Shown here one piece after another: positions 26,578 through 36,141 of a DNA stretch of 64,000 bases (position 1 is the stretch's first letter; every line of letters starts with the position of its first letter). Made by a program: the position numbers and the translations under genes. Where the stretch lies: assembly GCA_951812325.1 (NCBI GenBank), contig OX638294.1, positions 3,510,859-3,574,858 on the forward strand, given 5' to 3'. A model generated the notes under the pieces. That model ran no database searches, was not told where the DNA came from, and saw only the letters and a list, made by a program, of their open reading frames with translations. Source of the DNA: an uncultured Thermoanaerobaculia bacterium (GTDB lineage Bacteria > Acidobacteriota > Thermoanaerobaculia > Multivoradales > Multivoraceae).

Positions 26578-27446
26578 TGATCCACCTCCTCGAGTACTGG
26601 GCGGCGCGGCTTCTGCTGCTGGGCGTCGACTTGCTGCCGCCGGCCGCCGCCTCCCGCTGGGCCGGTTGGCTGGGTTCGCTGTGGTGGACGGCCGACCGGC
26701 CACGGCGCCGCGTGGCGATCTCGAACATCCTGCGGGCGGGCGTTGCTGGAGACCCGGCGGCAGCGCGGGCGATCGGGCGGGCCGCTGCACGCCACATGGG
26801 GACGGTCCTGGTGGAGTCGCTCAAGTCCGCGCTGGTGCTGGACGACCCGGACCGCGTTCGGGTCCGGATACCGGACGACGTTCAGGCGGTGCTCGAGGAT
26901 CCGGATCAGGGGCTGATCGTGGTCTCGGGGCACTTCGGCAACTGGGAACTCGCCGGCCAGTGGCTGTCTCGCTACAAGCCGGTCGCGGGGATCTCGCGGC
27001 CGATGAACAACCCGCGGGTGCAGGAGTTGGCCCTCAGCCGCCGGCCGCGGCACGGCTTCCGGATGATCCCGAAGTACGACCCGGATCCCGGGCGGTTCAT
27101 CAAGCTTCTCGGTGACGGCGAGATCCTCGCGTTGCTGGTCGACCAGCACGCCCGCCAGGGCCTCGACGTGCCGTTCTTCGGACACCCGGCGAAGACCCAC
27201 ACGACCGCCGCGATGCTGCACCTGGTGACCCGGGCGCCGCTTTGTTTCGCGACGTGCCGGCGGGCGGCGCCGATGACCTTCGAACTGACCCTGTCGCCGC
27301 TGATCGAGCGGCAGCGGAGCGGCGAACGCAACGCCGACGTGGAGGCGATCCTGCTGGCGCTCAACGGCCTCCTGGAAGAGGCGATCCGGCGCGATCCGGA
27401 CCAGTACCTCTGGGGCCACCGCCGCTGGCGCCGGCGCACCGAGTGA
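26559..27446 (+). CDS. LpxL/HtrB-like lysophospholipid acyltransferase
   Basis: 295 aa from GTG 26559. An N-terminal amphipathic/membrane segment (LLEYWAARLLLLGVDLLPP) is followed by the catalytic HX4E motif in VSGHFGNWELAGQW (about 127-140), then LLVDQHARQGLDVPFFG and a C-terminal WGHRRWRRR, the family's usual end. It transfers acyl chains at the inner membrane, here plausibly those made by the preceding three proteins. Confidence 0.85.
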   Translation: MAFHLRVIHLLEYWAARLLLLGVDLLPPAAASRWAGWLGSLWWTADRPRRRVAISNILRAGVAGDPAAARAIGRAAARHMGTVLVESLKSALVLDDPDRVRVRIPDDVQAVLEDPDQGLIVVSGHFGNWELAGQWLSRYKPVAGISRPMNNPRVQELALSRRPRHGFRMIPKYDPDPGRFIKLLGDGEILALLVDQHARQGLDVPFFGHPAKTHTTAAMLHLVTRAPLCFATCRRAAPMTFELTLSPLIERQRSGERNADVEAILLALNGLLEEAIRRDPDQYLWGHRRWRRRTE

Positions 27447-27545
27447 CTACTGGCCGCGCAGGAACTCGATGACCGCCCGGTTCCACTGGCGCGGCTGGCA
27501 AAACCAGGCCGAGTGGCCGGCGCCCGGAGCGAGAACGAAGAGGGG
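27447..27545 (-). pseudogene. C-terminal scrap of an alpha/beta hydrolase
   Basis: Minus strand reads LFVLAPGAGHSAWFCQPRQW and then NRAVIEFLRGQ-stop at 27447. This resembles the last strand and helix of an alpha/beta hydrolase, with its catalytic His in AGHSAW. Upstream the frame is not protein-like. It abuts the stop of the acyltransferase. A rearrangement scar. Confidence 0.55.
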
Positions 27546-27588
27546 CGGGAGGCAGACCGAACGACGGATGGGTCGGTAGAGTGGCCGA

Positions 27589-29952
27589 ATGAGGTGGGGG
27601 CCCAATCCTCGCATGCCCTCCTGCCTGGTCTGGTTGCTCCCCCTGTTGCTGGCGCAGCCGGCCTCCGCTCTCGGGACCGGTTCCCCGAAGCCTGCCGGTC
27701 AGGCGACCGGGAACGGCGAAGAGGAGCAGCCGCAAGCCGAAGCGCCATTCACCGAAGAGATCGACGTGATCGGTCTCGCCCCCCTGGATCATGGGGGCGA
27801 GTCAGCCGATCGCGTGCCCTGGACGGTCCATCGCGTTTCGACCGAGGTGCTGGACCGGTCCGCGGTCTCCGGCACGGGCACTCTGCTGGAAGCCGGGTTG
27901 CCCGGGGTTCACCTCTCGCCGGCCCAGGGAAGCGCGCTCCAGGCGGACGTGCTCTACCGGGGCTTCGGCGCCTCGCCGCTCCTGGGCGCCAACCAGGGCC
28001 TCTCGGTCTACGAGGACGGCGTCCGCGTCAACGAGGTCTTCGGCGACGTGGTGGCCTGGGACCTCGTGCCGACGTTCGCGGCGGAACGAGTCGAGCTCGT
28101 ACCGGGGGCGAACCCGATGTTCGGCCTGAACACGCTCGGCGGCGCGATCGCTCTGACCACGCGGAGCGGGTTCGATTCGGAGCGGGTCGACCTGACGATA
28201 GAGGCCGGTTCGTTCGGTCGCCGCGCCGGCGAACTGAGCGCCGGCGGCGCATTCGGCTCCGGGAAGAACCTGGGCTGGTTCCTCGGCGCGCGCTCGTTCG
28301 AGGAGGACGGCTGGCGCGACTTCTCGCCCAGCTCGCTACGGCAGGCGCTTCTGAAGTTCTCGCAGCGCGGCAGCGGGGGCCGCATGGAGGTCACGCTGGG
28401 GGTTGCGGACAACGAGCTGATCGGCAACGGCGTCGTGCCCGTCGAGTTGCTCGAAGCAGATCGTGCGGAGGTGTTCACGCATCCCGACCGCACGGGCAAC
28501 GACCTGCTCTTCCCGCGTCTGCGGGTGGGCCGGCTGTTCGGCCAGGGCCTCGAACTCGAGGCGCAGGTCTATCTTCGCGACAACGATGTCGACACCTGGA
28601 ATGCCGACGCGTTCGAGGGCGACGACGATGACGATGACGACGAGGGCCGTGACGGGATCGACGACGACGACGTGAATCACGACGACGACGATGCCGAGCG
28701 GGGCAACGGCGATTTCGACGACTTCAATGCGGTGAACAACCGGAGCCGCACCGAGCAGGAAGGCTGGGGCGGTTCGATCCAGCTCTCCGGGCTCACGGAG
28801 TCCGGCCGCTGGCTCGCCGGCGCCTCACGGGATGGCGGCCGGGCCGACTTCGACTTCGAGACCGAACTTGCCCGACTGACCGCCACGAGGACGACGATCG
28901 GCAGCGGCATGCTGCTGCCCGGCGCCGAGGTCGGGCTCCGTGCCGAGACGGGGCACGTCGGCCTGTGGGCGCTGCGGCACTGGACGGTATCCGGCGACCG
29001 GCTGACCTGGACCCTGCAGGCCCGCTACAACGACAGCCGGATCGAGCTCGACGATCAGTTGGGCACGGCGCTCGACGGCGATCACCGCTTCTCGCGACTC
29101 TCGCCCTCGGTGGGCTTCGTGTGGGACCCGAGCGCGCGCGAACGATCGTCCGTCCTGTTGTTCGGCAACGTGTCCCGATCCGCCCGGGCGCCGACGCCGG
29201 TCGAGCTGACCTGCGCGGACCCGGACGACCCGTGCCGGCTGCCGAACGCCTTCGTCGCCGACCCGCCGCTGGACCAGGTGGTGACGACGAGCGCGGAGGT
29301 CGGCCTGCGCGGCAGCCGTGGTCTTGTGCGCTGGAGCGCGGCCCTCTTCCACAGCGACAGTGCCGACGACATCATCTTCGTATCCAGCGGCGCCGGGACC
29401 AGCGCCGGGTACTTCACCAACGTCGACGCGACTCGCCGGCGGGGGCTGGAGCTGTGGGTGCGCGGCCGCAGCGGCCCGGTGAACTGGGACGCGTCCTGGA
29501 CGCTGCTCGATGCGACCTTCCAGGATCGGCTGACCCTGTCGAGCCCGCCTCATCCGATGGCGGAGGAGGGCGAGATCGAGGTCGAACGCGGCGACTTCAT
29601 TCCCGGCGTGCCGCGCCGGCAGTTCCGGGCCGGCGCGGACTGGACGGTGGGCAACCGGGTGCAGCTGGGTGCACGCCTGCTCGGCGACTCCGCCCGCTAC
29701 CTGCGGGGTGACGAGGCGAACCTGCTCGAACCGCTCGGATCGGCGTGGAAGGGCGACCTGTGGGCCCGGATCGAACTCGCGCCGTCGCTCGACCTGGATC
29801 TCGAGGTGTCCAACGTGACGGACCGCGAGTACGCCGCCTTCGGGGCGCTCGGCGAACCCGACGAAGTGCTGGGCGATGAGTTCGGGAATCCTCGCTTCCT
29901 GAGCCCCGCCGAGCCGCGGGCGTTCCGGGCCTCGCTGCGGCTGCGGTTCTGA
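27589..29952 (+). CDS. TonB-dependent outer-membrane receptor
   Basis: 787 aa. Signal peptide (about 1-28), TonB-box-like EEIDVIGLAP (about 55-64), then the plug domain: LLEAGLPGVHLSPAQG, YRGFGASPLLGANQGLSVYE, DGVRVNEVFGDVVAWDLVP, NTLGGAIALTTRSGFDSE. A long beta-barrel follows and ends in the outer-membrane signature FRASLRLRF. An acidic loop of about 37 residues (343-379; EGDDDDDDDEGRDGIDDDD and onward) sits between barrel strands and is a candidate metal- or ligand-contact site. Substrate unknown. Confidence 0.9.
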   Translation: MRWGPNPRMPSCLVWLLPLLLAQPASALGTGSPKPAGQATGNGEEEQPQAEAPFTEEIDVIGLAPLDHGGESADRVPWTVHRVSTEVLDRSAVSGTGTLLEAGLPGVHLSPAQGSALQADVLYRGFGASPLLGANQGLSVYEDGVRVNEVFGDVVAWDLVPTFAAERVELVPGANPMFGLNTLGGAIALTTRSGFDSERVDLTIEAGSFGRRAGELSAGGAFGSGKNLGWFLGARSFEEDGWRDFSPSSLRQALLKFSQRGSGGRMEVTLGVADNELIGNGVVPVELLEADRAEVFTHPDRTGNDLLFPRLRVGRLFGQGLELEAQVYLRDNDVDTWNADAFEGDDDDDDDEGRDGIDDDDVNHDDDDAERGNGDFDDFNAVNNRSRTEQEGWGGSIQLSGLTESGRWLAGASRDGGRADFDFETELARLTATRTTIGSGMLLPGAEVGLRAETGHVGLWALRHWTVSGDRLTWTLQARYNDSRIELDDQLGTALDGDHRFSRLSPSVGFVWDPSARERSSVLLFGNVSRSARAPTPVELTCADPDDPCRLPNAFVADPPLDQVVTTSAEVGLRGSRGLVRWSAALFHSDSADDIIFVSSGAGTSAGYFTNVDATRRRGLELWVRGRSGPVNWDASWTLLDATFQDRLTLSSPPHPMAEEGEIEVERGDFIPGVPRRQFRAGADWTVGNRVQLGARLLGDSARYLRGDEANLLEPLGSAWKGDLWARIELAPSLDLDLEVSNVTDREYAAFGALGEPDEVLGDEFGNPRFLSPAEPRAFRASLRLRF

Positions 29953-30160
29953 GGCACGCCCTCCGGTTCACGGCTTCGGCCCTTTCATCCCATGAGGACC
30001 GCAGGACCCCCTCGAAGCGCTCTGCTGGCGGGCCGGACCGAGCTGGGCGAGCCACGTCAGTGGACCCGCGGGTGGGAGCCGGGTGGGAGCGTAGTGCGGT
30101 TGTCGTAGCGGTTTGGGGCGGTGACTCCGTGTTTCAGCGGTGCCTCGTAGAGCTGCCGTT

Positions 30161-32638
30161 TCACGCTTCGACCGACACGGCGATCTGATTGGCTACCTCG
30201 GTGTAGAGGTCCACGTCCGTGTCGGGAGCGCGGATGCTGACGGCCAAAGCGTAGCGCGCGCTACGGTTGGCGCAGCCGAGCCGGCCGCGCGTGCGCCACC
30301 AGCCGATCGTTGGGAAGACGGCGACTTGGGCTCGGCTTGCAAGTTCGGCGGCGGTGCCGTGCCAGATGTCCGAGTGCAAGGATCCGCGGTGCCGGTTGTC
30401 GGTGCCGAGAAGCCAGTGTGGGTCTGAAGACGCGGGGTTTGGCCCTTGCCGTTCGACGGCGGCGTTGATTCGGGCGCGAAAGGCGCCGGGGGTTTCGGTC
30501 GGGCGCTTGACGTCGAAGCGCAGCCCATGGGACCGATAGCGGTAGAGGGAATTGCCCCGCTCGGACGGGTTGGGCTCGATGAAGTATGAAAGCGTGACGC
30601 GCATGTCGACCTGGGTGTCGCCGAGGGACTCGAGTGCGTCGTGTGGCCAGGGCAGGCGGTGGAGGTGCATGTCCTGGGTGTTGGGAGGTTTGCCGCGTTC
30701 CTTCCGGAAGGGTTGCAGGGTGCCTTGGACCACGAGGGTTAAGGAGTTGGCGACGGTCCAGAGCGCCCGTCCGAGGTCGGGGACACCGAAGCCGCACCGC
30801 TGGACGAGCTGGCGGTAGTGCCGCTTGGCATGGTGGAGCGGCAGGTGCGCCCGCCGCATGGCAGGGGTCCATTCCGCCGAATGGACGATCAACGCACGGA
30901 CCGTCTCGGGCCAGAGTTCGGGGTAGGTGGCCATGATCTGCGCGGCCATACGTGCGGCCAGGGCAGTCGCGGCGCTGGTGGCGTTGGTGGTCGTGAAGAG
31001 GCGATTCGCCGGCTCGTGGTGGGTAGTAAGAAGGCTGAGGCTGGGCATGGCAACGGCGCCCATCGGGTCGGCGGCGGCGTTGCCGCCTTCGAGGACGATG
31101 TCCGGTTTCAGGGGCCACTGGCGCTGCCAACCCAGGGCCGTCGTGCTGAACGGGCTCAAGCCCCCGTTGGGCGCTATGGGTTCGTAGTCCTCGGTGTCGG
31201 GCTCGGTGATGTGGGTCAGGTTCGTGCAGGCGCCGACAGTCAGAGCGTTCCACGCCTGGGCGGGGTCGTGGATGCCGTCGGAATCGTTGCTGTCGGGGTA
31301 CAGTTCCCATTCCGCGTTGTCCTTTACGTTGCCAGCCGACACGACGAGCAGTCGGGGCGTGTGGCCCTGGTTTTCGCTGTCGGCGGCCAGGGCGTCGACT
31401 GTCGCGGACCATCCCGTGGGTCGGCCCCGGTCCCGGTTGTCCCGTGCGGTCACGGCCATGCCGAACACGCGGGGTCGGTCCGGATGGTCGATTTCGGGAC
31501 GGGAGACGGCTTCTGCGGTCAGGTAGCCGTGGTGGCGGGAGTCAGTGCCGTTGGCGCCGTCGTCGCGTAGGAGCTTCACGGACTCCAGGCGGTGTTCGAT
31601 CTCGATATCTCCATCGCCGTCGAGGAGGTCGGTGAGATTGCCGGCGATGGCGAGACCCGCCATCTCGGTGCCGTGGCCGTCGTCGTCGTTGGTGCCCCAG
31701 GCAGGCTCGACGCTGTGGAGGTCGGGGGTGCCGAGGACGTGGCTAATGAGCGGGTGTTTTCGGTTGATGCCGGTGTCGAGGAGGCAAACGTGCGGTGCCT
31801 CCGGGCCGCCGTTGAAGTTCGTGCGCTCGAGCAGGTGGTCCACCCAGGCCGACTGTTCGTCGAGCGCTAGCGAGTCGAAGAACTCCGCCGTCTCCTTGGC
31901 GCGGCGCAGTTCAGCGATGCTGTTGAGGGTCGCGATGGACTGCTGGATGGCGGCCAGGGACGTGCGGGCCACAAGGACGCTGCGCTCAGGGAAACGCAGC
32001 TCTCCCGGGGAAACCTGCATGCCGAGGGACGCGGCACGTTCCCGGAAAGCGCCGATCGCGGCCTCACGGTCGCGGCCGACGGGGATCCAGATTTCACAGG
32101 CGAACGGTTCGGTGTCGTCTTCGGGAAACGCCCCGTCGTCGTCGGTCCACAGGGCGCGGACGCTGGCGGAGCGGATGGCCTTGATGGCGTCGAGCAGTCT
32201 GCGGTTGTCGCGGGGACGGCCTAGCCGATCCTCGCGGTAGTCGAGATAGTCCCTGATGAGCTTCTCGAAGTGTTCGAGCTTTCCGGCCGGAACGAAGACC
32301 GTGGCGTAGGTCGTCTCGTCGCGATGGCGGACGTTGCGCAGCTCGATGCCCTGGTTCTCTCGCGAGAGGCTCTCGAAGGCGAGATCGACGTCCGGGAAGC
32401 TCTTGAACTCGACCTGGATGCCGAGACCGGCTTCCGGATCCTCGGCGTCGAAGGCCGCGGCTTCGGAGGCCGCGCGAACGTCGCCCAGTTGGGCGCTTAG
32501 AGCGGCGGCGTGCTCCCCGCGGTCACGGGCGGGGACGCTCCGACCGCCCTCGCCGCCACCGCGGACGCGGTAGGTTTCCGTGTCTGTGAAGCCCTCGAGG
32601 ATGAAGTGTCGATGGGTGTCCGTATCTCCGTTCGCCAT
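30161..32638 (-). CDS. ietS: S8 subtilase of the IetAS-type anti-phage pair
   Basis: 825 aa, no signal peptide, so cytosolic. An N-terminal domain of about 280 residues precedes the protease. The triad is present: D288 (VCLLDTGIN), H322 (DDDGHGTEMAG), S555 (TTNATSAATALAA), with oxyanion Asn N437 (VVSAGNV). ATG 32638 follows the TAG of the ATPase gene with no gap. Gao et al. (2020) described an ATPase plus subtilase anti-phage system, ietAS; gene order and architecture match, but the name is from memory and not from a search. Expected role: proteolysis triggered by infection through the ATPase. Confidence 0.8.
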   Translation of the reverse strand: MANGDTDTHRHFILEGFTDTETYRVRGGGEGGRSVPARDRGEHAAALSAQLGDVRAASEAAAFDAEDPEAGLGIQVEFKSFPDVDLAFESLSRENQGIELRNVRHRDETTYATVFVPAGKLEHFEKLIRDYLDYREDRLGRPRDNRRLLDAIKAIRSASVRALWTDDDGAFPEDDTEPFACEIWIPVGRDREAAIGAFRERAASLGMQVSPGELRFPERSVLVARTSLAAIQQSIATLNSIAELRRAKETAEFFDSLALDEQSAWVDHLLERTNFNGGPEAPHVCLLDTGINRKHPLISHVLGTPDLHSVEPAWGTNDDDGHGTEMAGLAIAGNLTDLLDGDGDIEIEHRLESVKLLRDDGANGTDSRHHGYLTAEAVSRPEIDHPDRPRVFGMAVTARDNRDRGRPTGWSATVDALAADSENQGHTPRLLVVSAGNVKDNAEWELYPDSNDSDGIHDPAQAWNALTVGACTNLTHITEPDTEDYEPIAPNGGLSPFSTTALGWQRQWPLKPDIVLEGGNAAADPMGAVAMPSLSLLTTHHEPANRLFTTTNATSAATALAARMAAQIMATYPELWPETVRALIVHSAEWTPAMRRAHLPLHHAKRHYRQLVQRCGFGVPDLGRALWTVANSLTLVVQGTLQPFRKERGKPPNTQDMHLHRLPWPHDALESLGDTQVDMRVTLSYFIEPNPSERGNSLYRYRSHGLRFDVKRPTETPGAFRARINAAVERQGPNPASSDPHWLLGTDNRHRGSLHSDIWHGTAAELASRAQVAVFPTIGWWRTRGRLGCANRSARYALAVSIRAPDTDVDLYTEVANQIAVSVEA

Positions 32639-33625
32639 CTATTGGGGTTCGTAGCGCAGGCGGCTGGCGATCGCCTTGCGTTCCTGGAGCATGGCGCGGA
32701 TGGCGCGTTCTCGGCATTTGCCGTGGCCCTCGATGAGGGCGTCCTTGAGGACATCGTTGGCGGCGCGGGAGATCTCGGCGTAGCTGAGCCCATGGGCCTC
32801 CTCGCCGAGCATCTTCCAGCGGACCTGGGCGGACTTCGACAGCAGTCGGGTGCGGAGGAGCTTGGCTGCCTGCCTTGCGTCGGGAAGCTGGTAGTGGAGT
32901 ATGTCGTCGAAACGCCGGAAAAGCGCCCGATCGAGGATGTCGGGATGATTGGTGGCGGCGACCACAAGGCTGTGCGAGCGGTCCTGCTCGATCATCAACA
33001 GGAAGCTGTTGAGCACGCGGCGGATCTCGCCGACATCGTTGGTGAGGTCCCTGCAGGAGCCGATCGCGTCGAACTCGTCGAAAAAGTAGATGCCACGGGT
33101 GCGGTGCGTTGCATCGAAGACTTGGCGCAGCTTGGCGGCGGTTTCGCCCATGAAGCGGGTGATGAGGCCGTCGAGGCGGACCTGAAGAAGAGCGAGGCCG
33201 AGTTCGCCGGCGAGCACGGACGCGGTCATGGTCTTGCCTGTGCCTGGGGGACCGATGAGCAGGAGCTTGCGGCGCGGGAAGAGGCCGTGATCGAGGATCC
33301 GCCCGGCGACACGCTGCTCACGGATGACGCGCTGTAGCTGTTTCGCAAGCTCCGGCTCAACGATCATGTCCGAAAGGCGGCTCGTGGGATTGGCCACTTC
33401 GAGGAGATTGGCGAGCTCGCCGCGCGGCTGGCTGATGGAGACGAGGGAGGCTGTGCCACGTTGTCGCTTGGCCTCGTCAATGGCCTTCCGCAGATCGGTC
33501 GCCAGCTTGCCGTGGCCGAGACGAGCTTCGTGTGCGGCGACTTGCATGGCAACCGAGAGGAAGCGGTCGTCGTCGCCGTCGGCGTAGGACTGGATCAGGG
33601 CCTTGAGCTGGCTGCCGCTGGCCAT
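32639..33625 (-). CDS. ietA: AAA+ ATPase of the IetAS-type anti-phage pair
   Basis: 328 aa. Walker A GPPGTGKT (125-132), Walker B IYFFDEFDAIG (179-189), sensor-1 N226 in AATNHPDILDRAL, and the Arg pair in FRRFD (237-238). A helical N-domain of about 90 residues may sense a trigger or bind the protease. No protease or membrane domain of its own, consistent with a separate effector, the adjacent subtilase. The upstream interval should hold the promoter. Confidence 0.8.
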   Translation of the reverse strand: MASGSQLKALIQSYADGDDDRFLSVAMQVAAHEARLGHGKLATDLRKAIDEAKRQRGTASLVSISQPRGELANLLEVANPTSRLSDMIVEPELAKQLQRVIREQRVAGRILDHGLFPRRKLLLIGPPGTGKTMTASVLAGELGLALLQVRLDGLITRFMGETAAKLRQVFDATHRTRGIYFFDEFDAIGSCRDLTNDVGEIRRVLNSFLLMIEQDRSHSLVVAATNHPDILDRALFRRFDDILHYQLPDARQAAKLLRTRLLSKSAQVRWKMLGEEAHGLSYAEISRAANDVLKDALIEGHGKCRERAIRAMLQERKAIASRLRYEPQ

Positions 33626-34069
33626 TCAGGTTCCTGGAAGGCGAACTCGCAACCGGATCTCATACGCCAAGCACGGAAGCGTGAGATCGGTCATCCGTGC
33701 GCGAAGCGAACGCGACAGAGTTTGGCGAAGGCGGGGCATGGGACTCCGTTCACCGCGTATGTTTGAACAGTAGCGCATTGGGGCACACCGGGAAAGTCCT
33801 GGCCGTGGCGCTGGGGCGGCCGGGTCTCGGTGCGCTTCGGGCCTTGATGCGGCCCCGGTCACTCTGCTGATAGTCTCCCAGCGGTGCGCGAGAGTGACGA
33901 GTGTTCAGTGGCGGTCAGCTCCCGGGTGCCTGAGATCCAAGTCATGAGGTACGCGAGCTGGCCGGACAGCGCGTCCCTGCCGCTCGTGGAAGAGGCGCTG
34001 CCGGACCTCGGTGAGGAGTTCGTCGCCTGTCAAGCGGCGCGGCGGTAGTCGTTTCGCCGACGTAGTTGC
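33626..34069. other. Interval between ietA and hupE-type gene
   Basis: 444 bp between divergent genes. On minus, a 37-codon frame starting MPRLRQTLSRSLRARMTDL ends with TGA directly abutting the ietA ATG. On plus, GTG 33884 opens a 54-codon high-GC3 frame (RESDECSVAVSSRVPEIQVM and onward) to 34048. Either could be a small gene or a remnant. The promoters of both neighbours are expected here. Confidence 0.35.
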
Positions 34070-34774
34070 ATGAGCCGTCGCCGGATCATGACCAAAGCGG
34101 CTTTGCTTGCGCTGGCGGCGCTGTTTCTGGCTTCCGGTCTGTGGGCCCACGGCGTCGCCGACCAGGACGAGATCTTCCTGACGAACAACGAGGGCCTCGC
34201 CGTCGGGCCCTACATGTACCTGGGCGCCAAGCACATGGTGACCGGGTACGACCATCTCGCGTTTCTGGCGGGGGTCATCTTCTTCCTCTACCGCTTCCGC
34301 GACGTCGCGCTCTACGTGACGCTCTTCGCGGTCGGCCACAGCGTCACCCTTCTGGTCGGCGTGCTGGGCGGCATCGACGCGAACCCGTTTCTCATCGACG
34401 CGATCGTCGGCCTGTCGGTGGCCTACAAGGCGTTCGAGAATCTGGGAGGACTCCGGGCGCTCGGAGTGCGGATCGACACCAGGGCTGCCGTGCTCGTGTT
34501 CGGGCTGTTCCACGGCTTCGGTCTGGCGACCAAGCTGCAGCCGGTCGAGATCTCGGGCAGCGGGCTCGTCGGCAACATCGTCTCCTTCAACGTCGGCGTC
34601 GAGCTCGGGCAGTTCGCCGCCCTCGCCATCATTCTGCTGAGCTTCAACCTGTGGCGAGCCAGCGGCCACTTCCGGAGACGCGGCCACTCTCACGGTTTCG
34701 CGGCCAACGCGGCACTGATGACGGTCGGCTTCCTGCTCGTCGCCTACCAGTTGACGGGGTACTTCTTGTCATGA
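34070..34774 (+). CDS. HupE/UreJ-type membrane protein
   Basis: 234 aa. After a signal/first helix (LLALAALFLASGLWAHG), the family pattern appears: GAKHMVTGYDHLAFLAGVIF, FAVGHSVTLL and LFHGFGLATKL, with conserved His and Asp in the membrane (a likely metal path), and HSHGF near the last helix. HupE/UreJ proteins are thought to move nickel or a related metal. The partner gene overlaps its stop by four bases (ATGA). Confidence 0.82.
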   Translation: MSRRRIMTKAALLALAALFLASGLWAHGVADQDEIFLTNNEGLAVGPYMYLGAKHMVTGYDHLAFLAGVIFFLYRFRDVALYVTLFAVGHSVTLLVGVLGGIDANPFLIDAIVGLSVAYKAFENLGGLRALGVRIDTRAAVLVFGLFHGFGLATKLQPVEISGSGLVGNIVSFNVGVELGQFAALAIILLSFNLWRASGHFRRRGHSHGFAANAALMTVGFLLVAYQLTGYFLS

Positions 34775-35397
34775 CGGATTCCTCTCCCGCTCCAGGCGGC
34801 GATCTCGGAACGCCGCCGCTCCGCAAGCTGCTGAAGACGCTGGCGATCACGCTCGCCGCCGCCGCGGTGGTCTTCGTGGTCGTCATCCTGCCGGCCGAGT
34901 ACGGCAGCGACCCGACCCGGATCGGAGGCCTGCTCGGCCTGGACCGGTTGTACGAGGCCGCGGGCGCCGAGCCCATGGCGGAGGCCGAGGAAGGGCTCTC
35001 GGCGCAGCTGGCCGGCAACCGTGAACTCCGCGCGGAGACGGTGACCATCGAGATCGGCGCCAACGAGCAGATGGAGTACAAGCTGCAGATGATCGAGGGG
35101 ATGACGATCGTCTACTCCTGGCAGACCGACGGAGGGGCCCTGTACTCGGACTTCCACGCCGACCCCTTCAACGATCTCGACGACGAATCGGTGCGCTACG
35201 CCGAGCAGTTCGACATCACGGGAGCCCGCGGCGGTCTCACTGCGGGCTACTCCGGCAACCACGGCTGGTTCTGGCGCAACGACAACGACGCGCCGGTCAC
35301 CATCGCACTCGACGTGCGGGGTTTCTACACCGGCATGAAGGAAATTGGCCGCGCCCCGGCGGGTACGGAACATCTGGACTCGGAGGCCTACGAATGA
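34771..35397 (+). CDS. Membrane-anchored partner of the HupE/UreJ-type protein
   Basis: 208 aa. One transmembrane helix (TLAITLAAAAVVFVVVILPA, about 24-43) and a periplasmic domain with MEYKLQMIEGMTIVYSWQTD, SDFHADPF and GNHGWFWRND near the end. Proteins of this kind are regularly found fused to or next to HupE-type permeases. His/Asp residues in the domain may bind metal. Start overlaps hupE's stop and stop overlaps the GST start. Confidence 0.65.
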   Translation: MTDSSPAPGGDLGTPPLRKLLKTLAITLAAAAVVFVVVILPAEYGSDPTRIGGLLGLDRLYEAAGAEPMAEAEEGLSAQLAGNRELRAETVTIEIGANEQMEYKLQMIEGMTIVYSWQTDGGALYSDFHADPFNDLDDESVRYAEQFDITGARGGLTAGYSGNHGWFWRNDNDAPVTIALDVRGFYTGMKEIGRAPAGTEHLDSEAYE

Positions 35398-36011
35398 AGC
35401 TCTTCTGGTGCCCGCAGACGCGGGCGAGCCGCGCGGTATGGATGCTCGAGGAGGCAGGCGTCGATTACGGACTCGTCCGCGTCGACGTCACGCAGCCCGA
35501 GCGGACTCCCGAGCACCTCGCGGCGAGCCCGATGGGCAAGGTGCCGGCGCTCGAGGACGGCGAGGTCAGGATGTGGGATTCGGCGGCGATCTGCCTCTAC
35601 GTGGCCGACCGCTACGCTTCCGGCCGGCTGGCGCCGGGCCTCGACGATCCGCTTCGCGCCCGTTTCGTGCACTGGTTGATCTACGCGTCGGCGATGATCG
35701 AGCCGGCGATGTTCGAGTCGGGGCTTCGGGCCGTCGTGCCCGAGGAGCACCATGCAGAGGCGTTCCATCCGGGCCGGCTCGGGTGGGGCAGCTTCGCGCA
35801 GACGATCAGGACCTGGGAGGAGGGTCTTGGCGACGGTCCCTGGATTCTGGGCAACGAGTTCAGCGCCGCCGACGTGATGCTCGGCAGCAGCGCCGTCTTC
35901 CTGCGCATGTTCGGGATGCTCCCGGAGTCACGGGTGCTGGAGGCCTACGCGGATCGCTCCCTGGCCAGACCCGCGTATCAGAAGGCGCTGGCAGCCGAAG
36001 GGTCCGACTGA
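35394..36011 (+). CDS. Glutathione S-transferase family protein
   Basis: 205 aa. N-terminal thioredoxin fold (KLFWCPQTRASRAVWMLEEA; GKVPALEDGEVRMWDSAAI) and a helical C-domain with NEFSAADVMLGSSA. Coupled to the HupE partner (ATGA). A CPQT active-site neighbourhood suggests Ser/Thr/Cys-type chemistry. The second GST in the window. Confidence 0.85.
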   Translation: MKLFWCPQTRASRAVWMLEEAGVDYGLVRVDVTQPERTPEHLAASPMGKVPALEDGEVRMWDSAAICLYVADRYASGRLAPGLDDPLRARFVHWLIYASAMIEPAMFESGLRAVVPEEHHAEAFHPGRLGWGSFAQTIRTWEEGLGDGPWILGNEFSAADVMLGSSAVFLRMFGMLPESRVLEAYADRSLARPAYQKALAAEGSD

Positions 36012-36141
36012 AGCCTCAACGAGTGGCGCCGGCGGCGGGACGGTTCTTCCCAACGCCGCTCATCGAGCCGGTCGTGGCGAGCAACTTCGGGCGGTCGCCA
36101 ATCGCGTCGTCGAAGGGGTCGGTACACTCGCCTCTTCCGGC

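Noticed and set aside
33626..33862. 78-codon minus-strand frame upstream of ietA
   Set aside because: Only the last 37 codons have a plausible start. Composition is Arg/Leu-rich with no motif; mentioned in the interval entry instead.
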